In this document: piece by piece, positions 16,934 through 24,552 of the stretch | Numbering within the stretch: the stretch's first letter is position 1 | Layout of the letters: each line of letters begins with the position of its first letter | From: Hoeflea sp038900095 | GTDB taxonomy: Bacteria > Pseudomonadota > Alphaproteobacteria > Rhizobiales > Rhizobiaceae | DNA: 64,000 nt | Direction: 5' to 3' | NCBI RefSeq assembly: GCF_038900095.1 | Contig: NZ_JBBMQQ010000011.1 | Span: 1-64,000, forward strand | Program-made: the position numbers and the translations under genes | Notes under the pieces: model-generated | Databases searched by the model: none | The model's input: only the letters and a program-made list of their open reading frames with translations | What the model was told of the DNA's origin: nothing

Positions 16934-17015
16934 GTGAAGCCGAGCTCGGCCGGCCGGCGGAAGTCCTTGCACGCGTGAGATCGCAGGGCGTTACAACGTC
17001 TTGCAAACCCGTTAG
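16934..17015 (+). pseudogene. Broken 5' end of a divergent gene, possibly the lost partner of the nucleotidyltransferase
   Basis: GGAGGA at 16925-16930 precedes a GTG at 16934, giving MKPSSAGRRKSLHA and then a stop at 16976-16978. One frame over, directly after a GGCC/CGGC-rich run, the sequence reads RPAEVLARVRSQGVTTS, which resembles the start of a winged-helix or HTH regulator. The most economical reading is a gene with a frameshift in the GC run that is cut off before the tRNA gene. The placement, divergent from the nucleotidyltransferase with the operators between, is that expected of an antitoxin/regulator. This is inference from short sequence. Confidence 0.35.
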
Positions 17016-17125
17016 GCTCGTGAATTCAGTAGCTTGTCGTGATTTTGGGAATAGTAAGCGAATTAAGCCAAGGTTCAGTGAACCTGTCGCCCACTACGTA
17101 AACCCGGTCTAAGTGCTTGAAAGGA

Positions 17126-17200
17126 TGGTGGGCGTAACAGGGATTGAACCTGTGACCCCTACAATGTCAATGTAGTGCTCTCCCGCTGAGCTATACGCCC
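17126..17200 (-). tRNA. tRNA-Val (anticodon GAC)
   Basis: On the minus strand the 75-nt sequence begins GGGCGTATAGCTCAGC and ends with an encoded CCA after TTACGCCC, giving a 7-bp acceptor stem. The anticodon stem-loop is CTACA-TTGACAT-TGTAG, with anticodon GAC, and the T-arm shows the GTTCAATCC element. The 3' end points toward the accessory island, making it the likely integration target. Confidence 0.97.
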
Positions 17201-17290
17201 ATCCGATGGGCCGCATACACCACAGAAACCCCCGCTGCGTCAATACGAAATCAGCGCGTTTTTTGCGACTGTTTGCCGAAGTTGTGCGCA

Positions 17291-17354
17291 GGCCCGCTGT
17301 TGACGCGAAAATGCGGGCCCAAAACGGCAAAACCCGGACAGGTGTGCCCGGGTT
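17291..17354 (-). terminator. Tandem hairpins downstream of cpdR
   Basis: Two stem-loops follow the cpdR stop on the minus strand: AACCCGG/CCGGGTT at 17331-17354, followed on that strand by TTTTGCCGTTTT, and GGCCCGC/GCGGGCC at 17291-17319. The first with its T-rich tail is a likely intrinsic terminator for cpdR. Confidence 0.6.
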
Positions 17355-17403
17355 ATCGCAATGACAGTGGCCGCGAAATCGAGCGCGGCGGAGACCTGCC
17401 TGG

Positions 17404-17769
17404 TCAGGCGGCGAGAATCATCTTGTTGACCTCGTCGACGAGGTCGCGGAGATGGAACGGCTTGGACAGCACCTTGGCGTCCTTGGGAGCCTTGGAATCC
17501 GGATTGAGCGCCACGGCGGCAAAACCGGTGATGAACATCACCTTGAGATCGGGATCGAGTTCGGTGGCCCGGCGGGCCAGTTCGATGCCGTCCATTTCCG
17601 GCATGACGATATCGGTCAGAAGAAGCGAGAAGGGCTCTTCGCGCAGGCGGTCGTAGGCGCTGGCGCCATTGTCGAAGGACCGGACCTCGTAGCCTGCTTT
17701 TTCGAGCGCCTTGACCAGGAACCGGCGCATATCATTGTCGTCTTCCGCGAGGAGAATTTTCGGGGTCAT
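17404..17769 (-). CDS. cpdR: Single-domain response regulator CpdR
   Basis: A 121-residue stand-alone receiver domain. The acidic pocket is LLAEDDND, the phospho-acceptor is Asp53 in LLLTDIVMPEMDG, and the conserved Lys lies in VLSKPFHL. In alphaproteobacteria CpdR is phosphorylated through CckA-ChpT, and when unphosphorylated it directs ClpXP to the cell pole and promotes turnover of cell-cycle proteins. The ATG at 17769 is preferred to a longer frame from 17817 because the protein then begins MTPKILLAEDD like known CpdR proteins. Its position next to an N-formylglutamate amidohydrolase gene and the mmgR RNA matches the order I recall from Sinorhizobium. Confidence 0.9.
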   Translation of the reverse strand: MTPKILLAEDDNDMRRFLVKALEKAGYEVRSFDNGASAYDRLREEPFSLLLTDIVMPEMDGIELARRATELDPDLKVMFITGFAAVALNPDSKAPKDAKVLSKPFHLRDLVDEVNKMILAA

Positions 17770-17944
17770 TCTGTTTCCAAACCTGTCAGCGTGCTCGTCG
17801 AGCTCTATCCGCCCCATCTATGGGGCAGTCCAGTAAACATCAGGTGAATCATGACGCTTTTACGGCACTGTTTGTTCCGGACTGGACAGCTGTGGGGGCA
17901 ACTGGCAAGGTGATTCAGGCAGTTGCAGGGGCAAAGGGACAGAT

Positions 17945-18865
17945 ATGCAAGAAGCCGAAAGGCCCGGCATGGGTGGCAAGCCAGATGCCGGCTCACAAGC
18001 GGTTGCTCCTTTCGAGATCCACCGCCCGTTGCAGCAGACCGAACCGTTCGTGTTCAATTCGCCGCATTCCGGCCGGATCTACCCCGAATCATTCCTGAGC
18101 ATGTCACGACTCGACCGCATGTCGATCCGCCGCTCGGAAGACCATTTTGTCGATGAGCTGTTTGCCAGCGTGGTTCAGCTGGGAGCGCCGATGCTGGCTG
18201 CACAGTTTCCCCGGGCCTGGCTTGACGTGAACCGGGAACCCTATGAGCTCGATCCGCGCATGTTTGACGGTCCGCTGCCGCCGTTCGCCAATATCGGCTC
18301 GATGCGGGTTGCAGGCGGCCTGGGAACGATCCCGCGGCTGGTGGCCGAGAACATGGATATCTACCGGGGGCGGCTGAGCGTGGAAGAGGGGCTGTCGCGC
18401 ATCGAACAGGTCTACCGCCCGTATCACGCCAATTTGCGCAGAACCATCGCACAGACCCATGTCCAGTTCGGGAAAGCCATCCTGATCGACTGCCATTCGA
18501 TGCCGGCCAATGTCCGGGTGGCGGGCGGCAACCGACGGCCCGACATCATCATCGGCGACCGCTACGGTGCGAGCGCGGCACATGATTTGTCACGCGCCGC
18601 CGTCTCGTTCCTTTCCGGACTTGGCTACAATGTGGTGCGCAACAAGCCCTATGCGGGCGGTTTCATCACCGAGCATTACGGCCGTCCGGCGCGCGGCCTG
18701 CATGCCTTGCAGATCGAGATCAACCGCGGGCTTTACGTCGATGAAACCAGCCTCGAAAAGACATCGGGCTTCGATCTTCTCAAGGCAGATCTGTGGGAGT
18801 TTGCCAGCCAGATGATGGCTTATGTCCGCGAGGGGTTTTCAGAAGACCGGCTGGCCGCGGAATAG
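17945..18865 (+). CDS. N-formylglutamate amidohydrolase family protein
   Basis: A 306-residue member of the FGase family, related to HutG-type enzymes that release formate from N-formylglutamate. Family motifs seen are FNSPHSGRIYP, RRSEDHFVDELF, LDVNREPYELDP, LIDCHSMP and ALQIEINRGLYVD, with His, Asp and Glu residues suitable for metal binding. The first 22 residues are variable and may be an extension; the ATG at 17945 follows GGGACAG. It is divergent from cpdR. No histidine-utilisation genes are nearby, so the true substrate is uncertain. A second, more distant member lies at 53857-54639. Confidence 0.88.
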   Translation: MQEAERPGMGGKPDAGSQAVAPFEIHRPLQQTEPFVFNSPHSGRIYPESFLSMSRLDRMSIRRSEDHFVDELFASVVQLGAPMLAAQFPRAWLDVNREPYELDPRMFDGPLPPFANIGSMRVAGGLGTIPRLVAENMDIYRGRLSVEEGLSRIEQVYRPYHANLRRTIAQTHVQFGKAILIDCHSMPANVRVAGGNRRPDIIIGDRYGASAAHDLSRAAVSFLSGLGYNVVRNKPYAGGFITEHYGRPARGLHALQIEINRGLYVDETSLEKTSGFDLLKADLWEFASQMMAYVREGFSEDRLAAE

Positions 18866-18937
18866 CTGCGTCTGATGCTTCAGCCTTGCCCGGCCACCTG
18901 TGGGCCAGACACCTGGCGCGGGATGGCTGTGATGAGC

Positions 18938-19016
18938 GCAAAAAAAACCGCGCTTGTGGCGCGGCAAAATCTAGGGAGGAAACGCCCAAGGAGGGCATTC
19001 ACAGTCAAGGACTGCC
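18938..19016 (-). ncRNA. mmgR: mmgR/suhB-type small RNA
   Basis: On the minus strand an RNA of about 77 nt is predicted. It has a small hairpin CAGTC/GACTG at 19013-19001, a hairpin GCCC/GGGC at 18996-18984, and then the unpaired TTTCCTCCCT typical of the alphaproteobacterial mmgR (suhB, Rfam RF00519) family. It ends in a terminator CCGCGCCACAAGCGCGG followed by eight T at 18947-18940. Its place between an N-formylglutamate amidohydrolase gene and hisN matches the known Sinorhizobium locus. In that genus mmgR limits polyhydroxybutyrate granule accumulation; the CU-rich single strand suggests pairing with ribosome sites, with Hfq. Confidence 0.85.
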
Positions 19017-19021
19017 ATTCA

Positions 19022-19050
19022 AAGCTAATGCTGCGCTGCACAAATGTCAA
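19022..19050 (-). promoter_or_regulatory. Sigma-70-type promoter of mmgR
   Basis: On the minus strand TTGACA (19050-19045) and TAGCTT (19027-19022) are separated by 17 bp. The predicted start falls at about 19014-19016, at the base of the first hairpin of the small RNA. Confidence 0.7.
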
Positions 19051-19198
19051 TCGATCGGGCCTTGTTCTTTGTGCGTATGCGAAATGGTCATCGAGCTCCG
19101 CCAACCCGGCTTGCAATTGAGCGCCAGCCGGGTCAGGAAACGGGCCAATACCGGCTCCGTCCATTCCCGCCAACACTTCGTCTCTCATGGAATTCCCA

Positions 19199-19975
19199 AT
19201 GCTTCCTGATATCGCCTTTTTTGATGCCATCGCCGAAGCGGCCGCGGCGGAAACACTTGCCCGCTTCCGCATGCCGGGTGCAATCGACAACAAGCATGCG
19301 AACGGGTTCGACCCGGTGACCGAGGCCGACCGGGCCGCCGAGAAGGCGATCCGCCAGATCATCTCGGACCGATATCCCGAGCATGGCATCCTGGGCGAGG
19401 AGCACGGGGATGTCGGCCTCGACCGCGATTATGTCTGGGTCATCGATCCGATTGACGGAACCCGGGCCTTCATTTCAGGCCTGCCGGTCTGGGGCACGCT
19501 GGTGGGGCTGTATCACAAGGGCAAGGCGGTGATGGGGATGATGGACCAGCCGTTTACCGGGGAGCGGTTCATTGCCCGGCCGGGCGAAGCGACGGTCTCG
19601 CGCAATGGCAAGACCTCGCGGCTGGGCACCCGGCAAGGGGTTTCTCTGGACCAGGCGATCATGATGACGACATCGCCGAAGATTTTCGCAGAGGAGCTGG
19701 AGCCGTCCTACAAGCGGGTTGAGAGCCGCGTTCAGCTGGCCCGCTATGGGTGCGATTGCTACGCCTATGCGATGGTGGCCGCGGGGTATATCGACCTTGT
19801 CGTCGAGGCCGATCTCAAGCCCTATGACGTCGGCGGGCTTATCCCGCTGGTCGAGGAAGCAGGCGGGGTGATGACAACCTGGAGCGGCGGGCGGCCGGAA
19901 AAGGGTGGCACCATCGTCGCCAGCGGGTCAGCCGCACTGCATGAAGCGGTGCTGGAATTGCTCAACCGGGGCTGA
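19199..19975 (+). CDS. hisN: Histidinol-phosphatase, inositol monophosphatase family
   Basis: A 258-residue metal-dependent phosphatase. Motifs are GFDPVTEADRAAE and GILGEEHG (metal ligands), VIDPIDGTRAFISGLP (core D-P-x-D-G-T), and the C-terminal DVGGLIPLVEEAGG. The family in rhizobia supplies histidinol-phosphate phosphatase for histidine synthesis, although some members act on inositol phosphate. The ATG at 19199 is preferred to that at 19187 because related proteins begin MLPD and GGAA lies about 10 bases upstream. It lies next to the mmgR RNA, which runs the opposite way, and its 3' end overlaps the converging hydrolase gene by 14 bp. Confidence 0.88.
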   Translation: MLPDIAFFDAIAEAAAAETLARFRMPGAIDNKHANGFDPVTEADRAAEKAIRQIISDRYPEHGILGEEHGDVGLDRDYVWVIDPIDGTRAFISGLPVWGTLVGLYHKGKAVMGMMDQPFTGERFIARPGEATVSRNGKTSRLGTRQGVSLDQAIMMTTSPKIFAEELEPSYKRVESRVQLARYGCDCYAYAMVAAGYIDLVVEADLKPYDVGGLIPLVEEAGGVMTTWSGGRPEKGGTIVASGSAALHEAVLELLNRG

Positions 19976-20930
19976 CAGGATCGTCCTGGTCGGGCGGAAT
20001 GAACGCATCAATGGCGGCCAGCACCGGAACGCGGTAGCGATCAGCTTCCTGCAGCAATTCATGGCGTGCGCCGTCAATCATGATCGCCCGGCCGGCGCGA
20101 AAGCGGTTGCCGAGGCTTTCGATGGCCTGCGCCGCCACGATCGGGTCATTGCCCGCGCCGATCAGCAAGGTCGGCACCTTGATCTGGTCGAGATGCTCGA
20201 ATTTGCCGACGCGGTCGATCGCGTTCAGCATCTCGTTGATCCATCCAAGGCTGGGTGGGCCGAGGCGAAGTTCCGGATGCTCGACGTAGAGAGCCTGGTT
20301 GCGTGAGAATCTCCCGAAATCGGTGGTCAGGGAATTGCCGGCAAAGGGTTGCGGAAAACTGTCGCGGCCCGAACCAACCCAGCCCAAGCCGATCATGCGC
20401 ATCAGTCTGGTGACCAGCCGCAGGCCCCAGACCGGTACGGCCTGGTTGGACAAGTCGACAAACGGGGCCGTCAACACCATGCGGTCTATGCGGTTTGCCA
20501 GCTTTGGCGCCATTGAAAGCGCAACAAGCGCTCCCATCGAATGGGCCACGAGGCAAAAGGGCAGGCGGGTCTCCGGCAGCACAATGGTTTCGAGAAATGC
20601 GGCCAGGTCGGCTTCCAGGTCACGAAATCTTCGAACATGCCCCCGCAGCGGGTTTTTCAGCAGGCGCTCGGAAAGCCCCTGACCGCGCCAGTCAAAGGTC
20701 GCAACCCAGAGACCGCGGTCGGTGAAATGGCGTATGGTCTCGTAGTATTTCTCGATGCATTCGTTGCGGCCCTGCAGCAGCACCACGGTGCCGCGCGCCA
20801 CTGCCACGTCGGACTTGAAAATCGCATAGCGCAGCCGTTTCCCGCCAACGCCGTCAAACCAGCCGGTGACATGGTTGCCGGGCGCCGGGTTGCCGTCGGT
20901 CTCGATCAACAGGGGGGTATCATCGCTCAT
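19962..20930 (-). CDS. Alpha/beta hydrolase, lysophospholipase (PldB-like)
   Basis: A 322-residue serine hydrolase. The nucleophile elbow is VAHSMGAL and the fold's early strand is VVLLQGRNECIEKY, with DWRGQGLS before the nucleophile. Late acid and His residues lie in LLIGAGNDPIVA and DGARHELLQE. This layout matches the lysophospholipase L2/monoglyceride lipase group. No signal peptide is seen, so it is cytoplasmic or membrane-peripheral. It converges on hisN with a 14-bp overlap of coding ends. Confidence 0.85.
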   Translation of the reverse strand: MSDDTPLLIETDGNPAPGNHVTGWFDGVGGKRLRYAIFKSDVAVARGTVVLLQGRNECIEKYYETIRHFTDRGLWVATFDWRGQGLSERLLKNPLRGHVRRFRDLEADLAAFLETIVLPETRLPFCLVAHSMGALVALSMAPKLANRIDRMVLTAPFVDLSNQAVPVWGLRLVTRLMRMIGLGWVGSGRDSFPQPFAGNSLTTDFGRFSRNQALYVEHPELRLGPPSLGWINEMLNAIDRVGKFEHLDQIKVPTLLIGAGNDPIVAAQAIESLGNRFRAGRAIMIDGARHELLQEADRYRVPVLAAIDAFIPPDQDDPVSPG

Positions 20931-21201
20931 GATGTTTTCGATTAGTGGTTCGCCTGTGTTTGGTCAAAAGGAAAAGGCCAATCACCGGCAAAAAGGCTTC
21001 GCAGCTGTAAAGAGGCCGGAGCCGTCTTGCGAGCGGCCCCGGCCAGATGCCCGGAACAGAAGGGACGGGATGTTCCCGGTGAGCCAGACTGTTTGTGTCT
21101 GATGCATGAACGATAGAGATCGGCCACTGAACCGTGGCCGAACAGCCCGTTAATCGGGAGTTCATGCGGCTGGCGCCGGTTTTTGGCGGGTTTGGGCAGG
21201 T

Positions 21202-21231
21202 CTTGAACCGCTTTGCAGGAATTCCCACATT
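21202..21231 (+). promoter_or_regulatory. RpoH (sigma-32)-type promoter of hsp20
   Basis: CTTGAA at 21202-21207 and CCCACATT at 21224-21231 with a 16-bp spacer resemble the alphaproteobacterial heat-shock promoter (CTTGAA, about 17 bp, CCxxATxT). It places the transcript start near 21238 and a leader of about 100 nt before the hsp20 start. Confidence 0.6.
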
Positions 21232-21237
21232 GGTGCT

Positions 21238-21337
21238 GCAGGCGCCGGATACCGGGTCTGCTGGCAGGGATGTCGCCCAATGCGGGACAGCCCAGACACC
21301 AAAACGCGAACTCTAGTCGCTCTGAAGGAGGACACCC
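21238..21337 (+). promoter_or_regulatory. ROSE-type RNA thermometer in the hsp20 leader
   Basis: The final stem pairs GTC-G-CTC (21318-21324) with GAGGAC holding the ribosome site, leaving one bulged G exactly in the T-C-G-C-T motif opposite the Shine-Dalgarno bases. This bulged-G pairing is the hallmark of rhizobial ROSE elements, which block translation of small heat-shock genes until heat melts the stem. The leader length of about 100 nt is also typical. Upstream pairings were not worked out in full. Confidence 0.7.
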
Positions 21338-21805
21338 ATGCGTCACGTTGATTTTTCACCACTCTACCGTTCCACTGTCGGTTTCGACAAGCTTTTGACC
21401 ATGCTCGACAGCTTGGCGCCGACCGATCAGTCGCAGTCCTATCCGCCCTACAATATCGAACGGACCGGCGAAACCACCTACCGCATTACCATGGCGGTCG
21501 CAGGTTTTGACGAAACCGAGATCTCGATCGAAGCACGCGAACATGTGCTGACGGTCAAGGGCGAAAAGGCTGAAGACACTGAAGCCGAAGGCACGGAATA
21601 CCTATATCGCGGCATCGCCAAGCGCGCGTTCGAACGCCGCTTCCAGCTTGCCGATCATGTTGAAGTAACCGGCGCATCGTTGCGCAACGGTCTGCTGCAT
21701 GTCGATCTGGTGCGCGAGCTTCCCGAAGCGATGAAGCCGCGGCGCATCGCCATCAGCAAGGATACAGGCGGAACTCCGAAGCAGATTGAAGCCAAACAGG
21801 CCTGA
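21338..21805 (+). CDS. Small heat-shock protein, Hsp20/IbpA family
   Basis: A 155-residue alpha-crystallin-type chaperone that holds unfolding proteins. The N-terminal part begins MRHVDFSPLYRSTVGFDK as in rhizobial class A Hsp20 proteins. The alpha-crystallin domain runs from about YNIERTGETTYRI to GLLHVDLVRELPE and ends with the conserved KPRRIAI dimer-contact tail. Start at the ATG after AAGGAGGA. Heat control is indicated at two levels, by an RpoH-like promoter and a ROSE-type leader. A strong terminator follows. Confidence 0.93.
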   Translation: MRHVDFSPLYRSTVGFDKLLTMLDSLAPTDQSQSYPPYNIERTGETTYRITMAVAGFDETEISIEAREHVLTVKGEKAEDTEAEGTEYLYRGIAKRAFERRFQLADHVEVTGASLRNGLLHVDLVRELPEAMKPRRIAISKDTGGTPKQIEAKQA

Positions 21806-21834
21806 TCCAATTCCCCAACTGGAATAGTCTTACG

Positions 21835-21864
21835 TGGCGCTCAGGAAACTGAGCGCCATTTTTT
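21835..21864 (+). terminator. Intrinsic terminator of hsp20
   Basis: Perfect 10-bp stem TGGCGCTCAG/CTGAGCGCCA with a GAAA loop, followed by six T. Confidence 0.9.
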
Positions 21865-21886
21865 GTGGGCAGCGGGAACGGGTGGT

Positions 21887-22477
21887 TCAGGCCGGAAGTG
21901 CGTGTGTCTTGCCGGAGCTGTGTCTGGTCAGCAATGCATCGACGGAAAACAATCCCGGACCCTTGAGGATGACGACAGTCAGCGGCACGATCCACAACAG
22001 GCGTTGATCGGCGATGACACTGTCGGGAAACCTGTCGAACCAGGCGCCGATGCTTTCAGTGCCAATCTTGTGGACGGTGATGTCAACATATGTCTGGACG
22101 GCAATGAAGCCGATCATGCCAAGCGCGGCAAGGCGGGAGAACAGGCCGATGACAATGAGAAGCGGCAGGATAAACTCCGCATAGGTGCCCATGATGACAA
22201 TCAGGCCCCACGGAAAAAACGCCACCGCATCGACATCGCCTCCGGCCGCGTTCACCGCCGGAAGGGCGATCTGGTAATAGGCCCCCGGCGAGACCGAGAA
22301 AAAGCCGAGGAAACCTTCACCGACCTTGGTCTTTGCCGAGTTGAGGAAGTAGACCCACAACACGGCGGCGAAGGAAAACCGTGCAATAAATCCCAGCAGC
22401 CAGCTGTCGCCGAGCCGTTCGAGAAAGCCGAAAACGCGCCTGTGGAGACCGGTGAGGAGATCAATTGTCGATGTCAT
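21887..22477 (-). CDS. DoxX-family membrane protein of the bufferin operon
   Basis: A 196-residue membrane protein with four hydrophobic segments (for example FIARFSFAAVLWVYFLN, FILPLLIVIGLFSRLAALG and LLWIVPLTVVIL) and the DoxX pattern. DoxX proteins are often the last gene in bufferin operons (bufD) and are thought to take part in redox reactions at the inner membrane. Its ATG overlaps the bufC stop (22477-22474, ATGA). The products of the four genes are inferred to make and handle a copper-binding peptide in the periplasm. Confidence 0.85.
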   Translation of the reverse strand: MTSTIDLLTGLHRRVFGFLERLGDSWLLGFIARFSFAAVLWVYFLNSAKTKVGEGFLGFFSVSPGAYYQIALPAVNAAGGDVDAVAFFPWGLIVIMGTYAEFILPLLIVIGLFSRLAALGMIGFIAVQTYVDITVHKIGTESIGAWFDRFPDSVIADQRLLWIVPLTVVILKGPGLFSVDALLTRHSSGKTHALPA

Positions 22478-23277
22478 GCGGTTTGCTCCAAGTTTGCCTG
22501 ACCGAACGAACAGGCGGAAAACACGCCGGCTTCCAGCATGGCTGAGATGGCTGACGGCAGGTCGAACTCCGGATGCCGGGCGACCGTCGTGCCGGCTGCC
22601 TGGCCGAGTGTCGCGCCTGCGATCAGGGCGGTGAAGAAGTCCGCGGCGCCGGGGGGCAGTTGCCGGACGGTCACTGCATCGTACGGGCGGGTTATCAGCC
22701 CGTCCTCGGCATCGCCTGGCTGTATTCCATCTAGTGTCCGGTCTTCGCGGCTTGCCGAGAAGATCGAGACTGCCGCAAAGCTGCTTTGAACAATGCGTGT
22801 CGACGGATGTGCGGTGAATGTGGTGTCAGTGAGATGTTCGGGCGGGATGGCGGCAAGGCTGTCGGGGGCCAGCGGATCGGCGTCGCCGGCGTGAAAGGCA
22901 TCAAGCCAGGCCCGCTCCAGCCGCGCGACATCCGGCAGGTAAGGATATCTGGACAAGGGCTCGAAGCGCTCGAGAAAGGCTGCGAAGCCGCCGCCATATT
23001 CAAAGATGACCGGGGACTGCGGTGGATCCATGACCAAGTATGTCCGGGCCATCTCGCGGAAGAAACTGTCTCCGACAAGCCGCTGGATGGCGGGGAATAT
23101 TCCTGCGAGCGCGTCAATCAGGCTCACGGTGACATTGTTGCGGTAGACGGCGAAGCGCTTCTGCGCGTTCTTGCCGTGCGGGCCGACAATTCCTTCTGGC
23201 AGCGGCAGGTCAGGGTCGAGAAGAGCCGCGCCGAAATCGCGTTGCCCGGGCGGCATCACCGGATCATTCCGCGGCAT
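22474..23277 (-). CDS. bufC: BufC/HvfC-type DUF2063 protein
   Basis: A 267-residue member of DUF2063, annotated in many genomes as a putative DNA-binding domain but now known as BufC/HvfC, the partner of the DUF692 enzyme. It includes the family segments QKRFAVYRNNVTVSLIDAL, IFPAIQRLVGDSFF and ARTYLVMDPP. It should present the precursor peptide to BufB. The start at 23277 overlaps bufB by 14 bp; a later ATG at 23256 is possible. The gene is tightly packed with its neighbours. Confidence 0.85.
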   Translation of the reverse strand: MPRNDPVMPPGQRDFGAALLDPDLPLPEGIVGPHGKNAQKRFAVYRNNVTVSLIDALAGIFPAIQRLVGDSFFREMARTYLVMDPPQSPVIFEYGGGFAAFLERFEPLSRYPYLPDVARLERAWLDAFHAGDADPLAPDSLAAIPPEHLTDTTFTAHPSTRIVQSSFAAVSIFSASREDRTLDGIQPGDAEDGLITRPYDAVTVRQLPPGAADFFTALIAGATLGQAAGTTVARHPEFDLPSAISAMLEAGVFSACSFGQANLEQTA

Positions 23278-24184
23278 GACGGGATCCCAGCAACGAGGCT
23301 GGTCCAAGCCGGTCTAGAATGGCATCGGCAAGCAGGGCTTCCCTGCGCAGCACCGGCCATTCAGGGACGTCATTGTCCCACTCAATCAGTGTCGGCAGGG
23401 CGCCGGCCTGGCTGATGACGATCTCGTAGAGCTTCCAGACCGCATCGGCGACCGGACGGTCATGGGCATCGATCAGGAGAAGATCGCCTTCATCATCAAC
23501 ATCTTCCGCATGGCCGGCGAGGTGAATTTCCTCCACCAGCTCCAGCGGGAAATCGCGCAGGTAGTGCATCGGCTTCCAGCCATGATTGGTGGCGGAGACG
23601 AAGACATTGTTGACGTCGAGCAGCAGGCCGCAGCCTGACTTGAGGGCGATCTCGCGGATGAAATCGGTCTCGCTCATGGTCGATTGTTCGAAGGCCACAT
23701 AGGTGGACGGGTTTTCAAGCAGGATCGGGCGCTTGAGCCGGTCCTGGATCTGGCCGACATGGGCGGCAACGCGGTCAAGCGTCTCATTGTTGTAGGGGAC
23801 TGGCAAGAGGTCGTTGAAATAGCCTGCATCATGGCTGGACCAGGCCAGGTGCTCGGACACCATGGCCGGTTCGTAGCGCTCGACGACGCCGGCAAGGCGT
23901 TCGAGATGCACGGGGTCTATGCCACCTTCGGAGCCGATGGAAAGACCGACACCGTGGACGGACAGCGCAAACTCGCGGCGAATGGCGGCAAGTGCGCGAT
24001 GGGCCGGGCCGCCGTCACCCATGTAGTTTTCAGCGTGGACCTCGAGAAATCCGATCCTGTAGTCATCGGACAGGATGGCATCGATATGCTCGGTCTTCAA
24101 ACCCGCTCCCGCACGTGGCGGAAGCGGGCCGGCCGGGAAACGGGACGTCTCGACAATCGGCGATAGTGGGGCGGACTGCGTCAT
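23264..24184 (-). CDS. bufB: BufB, DUF692 multinuclear iron oxygenase
   Basis: A 306-residue DUF692 protein of the MbnB/BufB type, a TIM-barrel iron enzyme that modifies cysteines of a precursor peptide, in bufferins to thiooxazoles. Metal-ligand motifs seen are EVHAENY, SVHGVGLSIG, VSEHLAWS, LENPSTYV, LLLDVNNVFVSATNHG and EIHLAGHAE. The ATG at 24184 has GGAG upstream; the open frame continues to 24271 without support. It lies 31 bp after the precursor gene bufA and overlaps bufC. Confidence 0.92.
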   Translation of the reverse strand: MTQSAPLSPIVETSRFPAGPLPPRAGAGLKTEHIDAILSDDYRIGFLEVHAENYMGDGGPAHRALAAIRREFALSVHGVGLSIGSEGGIDPVHLERLAGVVERYEPAMVSEHLAWSSHDAGYFNDLLPVPYNNETLDRVAAHVGQIQDRLKRPILLENPSTYVAFEQSTMSETDFIREIALKSGCGLLLDVNNVFVSATNHGWKPMHYLRDFPLELVEEIHLAGHAEDVDDEGDLLLIDAHDRPVADAVWKLYEIVISQAGALPTLIEWDNDVPEWPVLRREALLADAILDRLGPASLLGSRHAAE

Positions 24185-24215
24185 CTCGTGGCTCCGTTTA
24201 CCGGGTGTTTTGGGG

Positions 24216-24521
24216 TCAGGCCGGGAGGTCGCGATCAAGCGGCTCAAGCGAACCCATGCGACCACCGTCAAGGCTCATCGTTGTGCAGGTGCCTGCTTCG
24301 ACGCTTTTCCAGGCATTGCCCTGGAAGTCGACCTTGGAGGTTCCTGCACATGTGGTGCCGGGACCGGCTGCGCAATCATTCTTGCCGGCCAGGGCGACAC
24401 CGTAGCATTTTTCGGTGGCAGCGGCTGCACCCTGGGTGGATGCTAGGAACGTTGCGCCCGAAATAGCCATAGCTACTGCACCGGCGAGCGTTGATGCACC
24501 GATAAGTGTTTTCTGCGACAT
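24216..24521 (-). CDS. bufA: BufA-type bufferin precursor (DUF2282)
   Basis: A 101-residue secreted precursor of a ribosomally made, modified copper-binding peptide. Residues 1-35 are a signal peptide (hydrophobic AGAVAMAISGATFLAS, then QGAAAA before the likely cleavage). The core has exactly four cysteines, C39, C50, C58 and C79, in the family order EKCYG, KNDCAA, TTCAGTSKVDFQGNAW and AGTC. Known bufferins of Caulobacter buffer copper in the periplasm. The start has AAGGAGAACACC upstream. A palindrome and a stem-loop lie in its leader. Confidence 0.9.
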   Translation of the reverse strand: MSQKTLIGASTLAGAVAMAISGATFLASTQGAAAATEKCYGVALAGKNDCAAGPGTTCAGTSKVDFQGNAWKSVEAGTCTTMSLDGGRMGSLEPLDRDLPA

Positions 24522-24552
24522 GGTGTTCTCCTTGGATGTTTTTGAACTGTTT

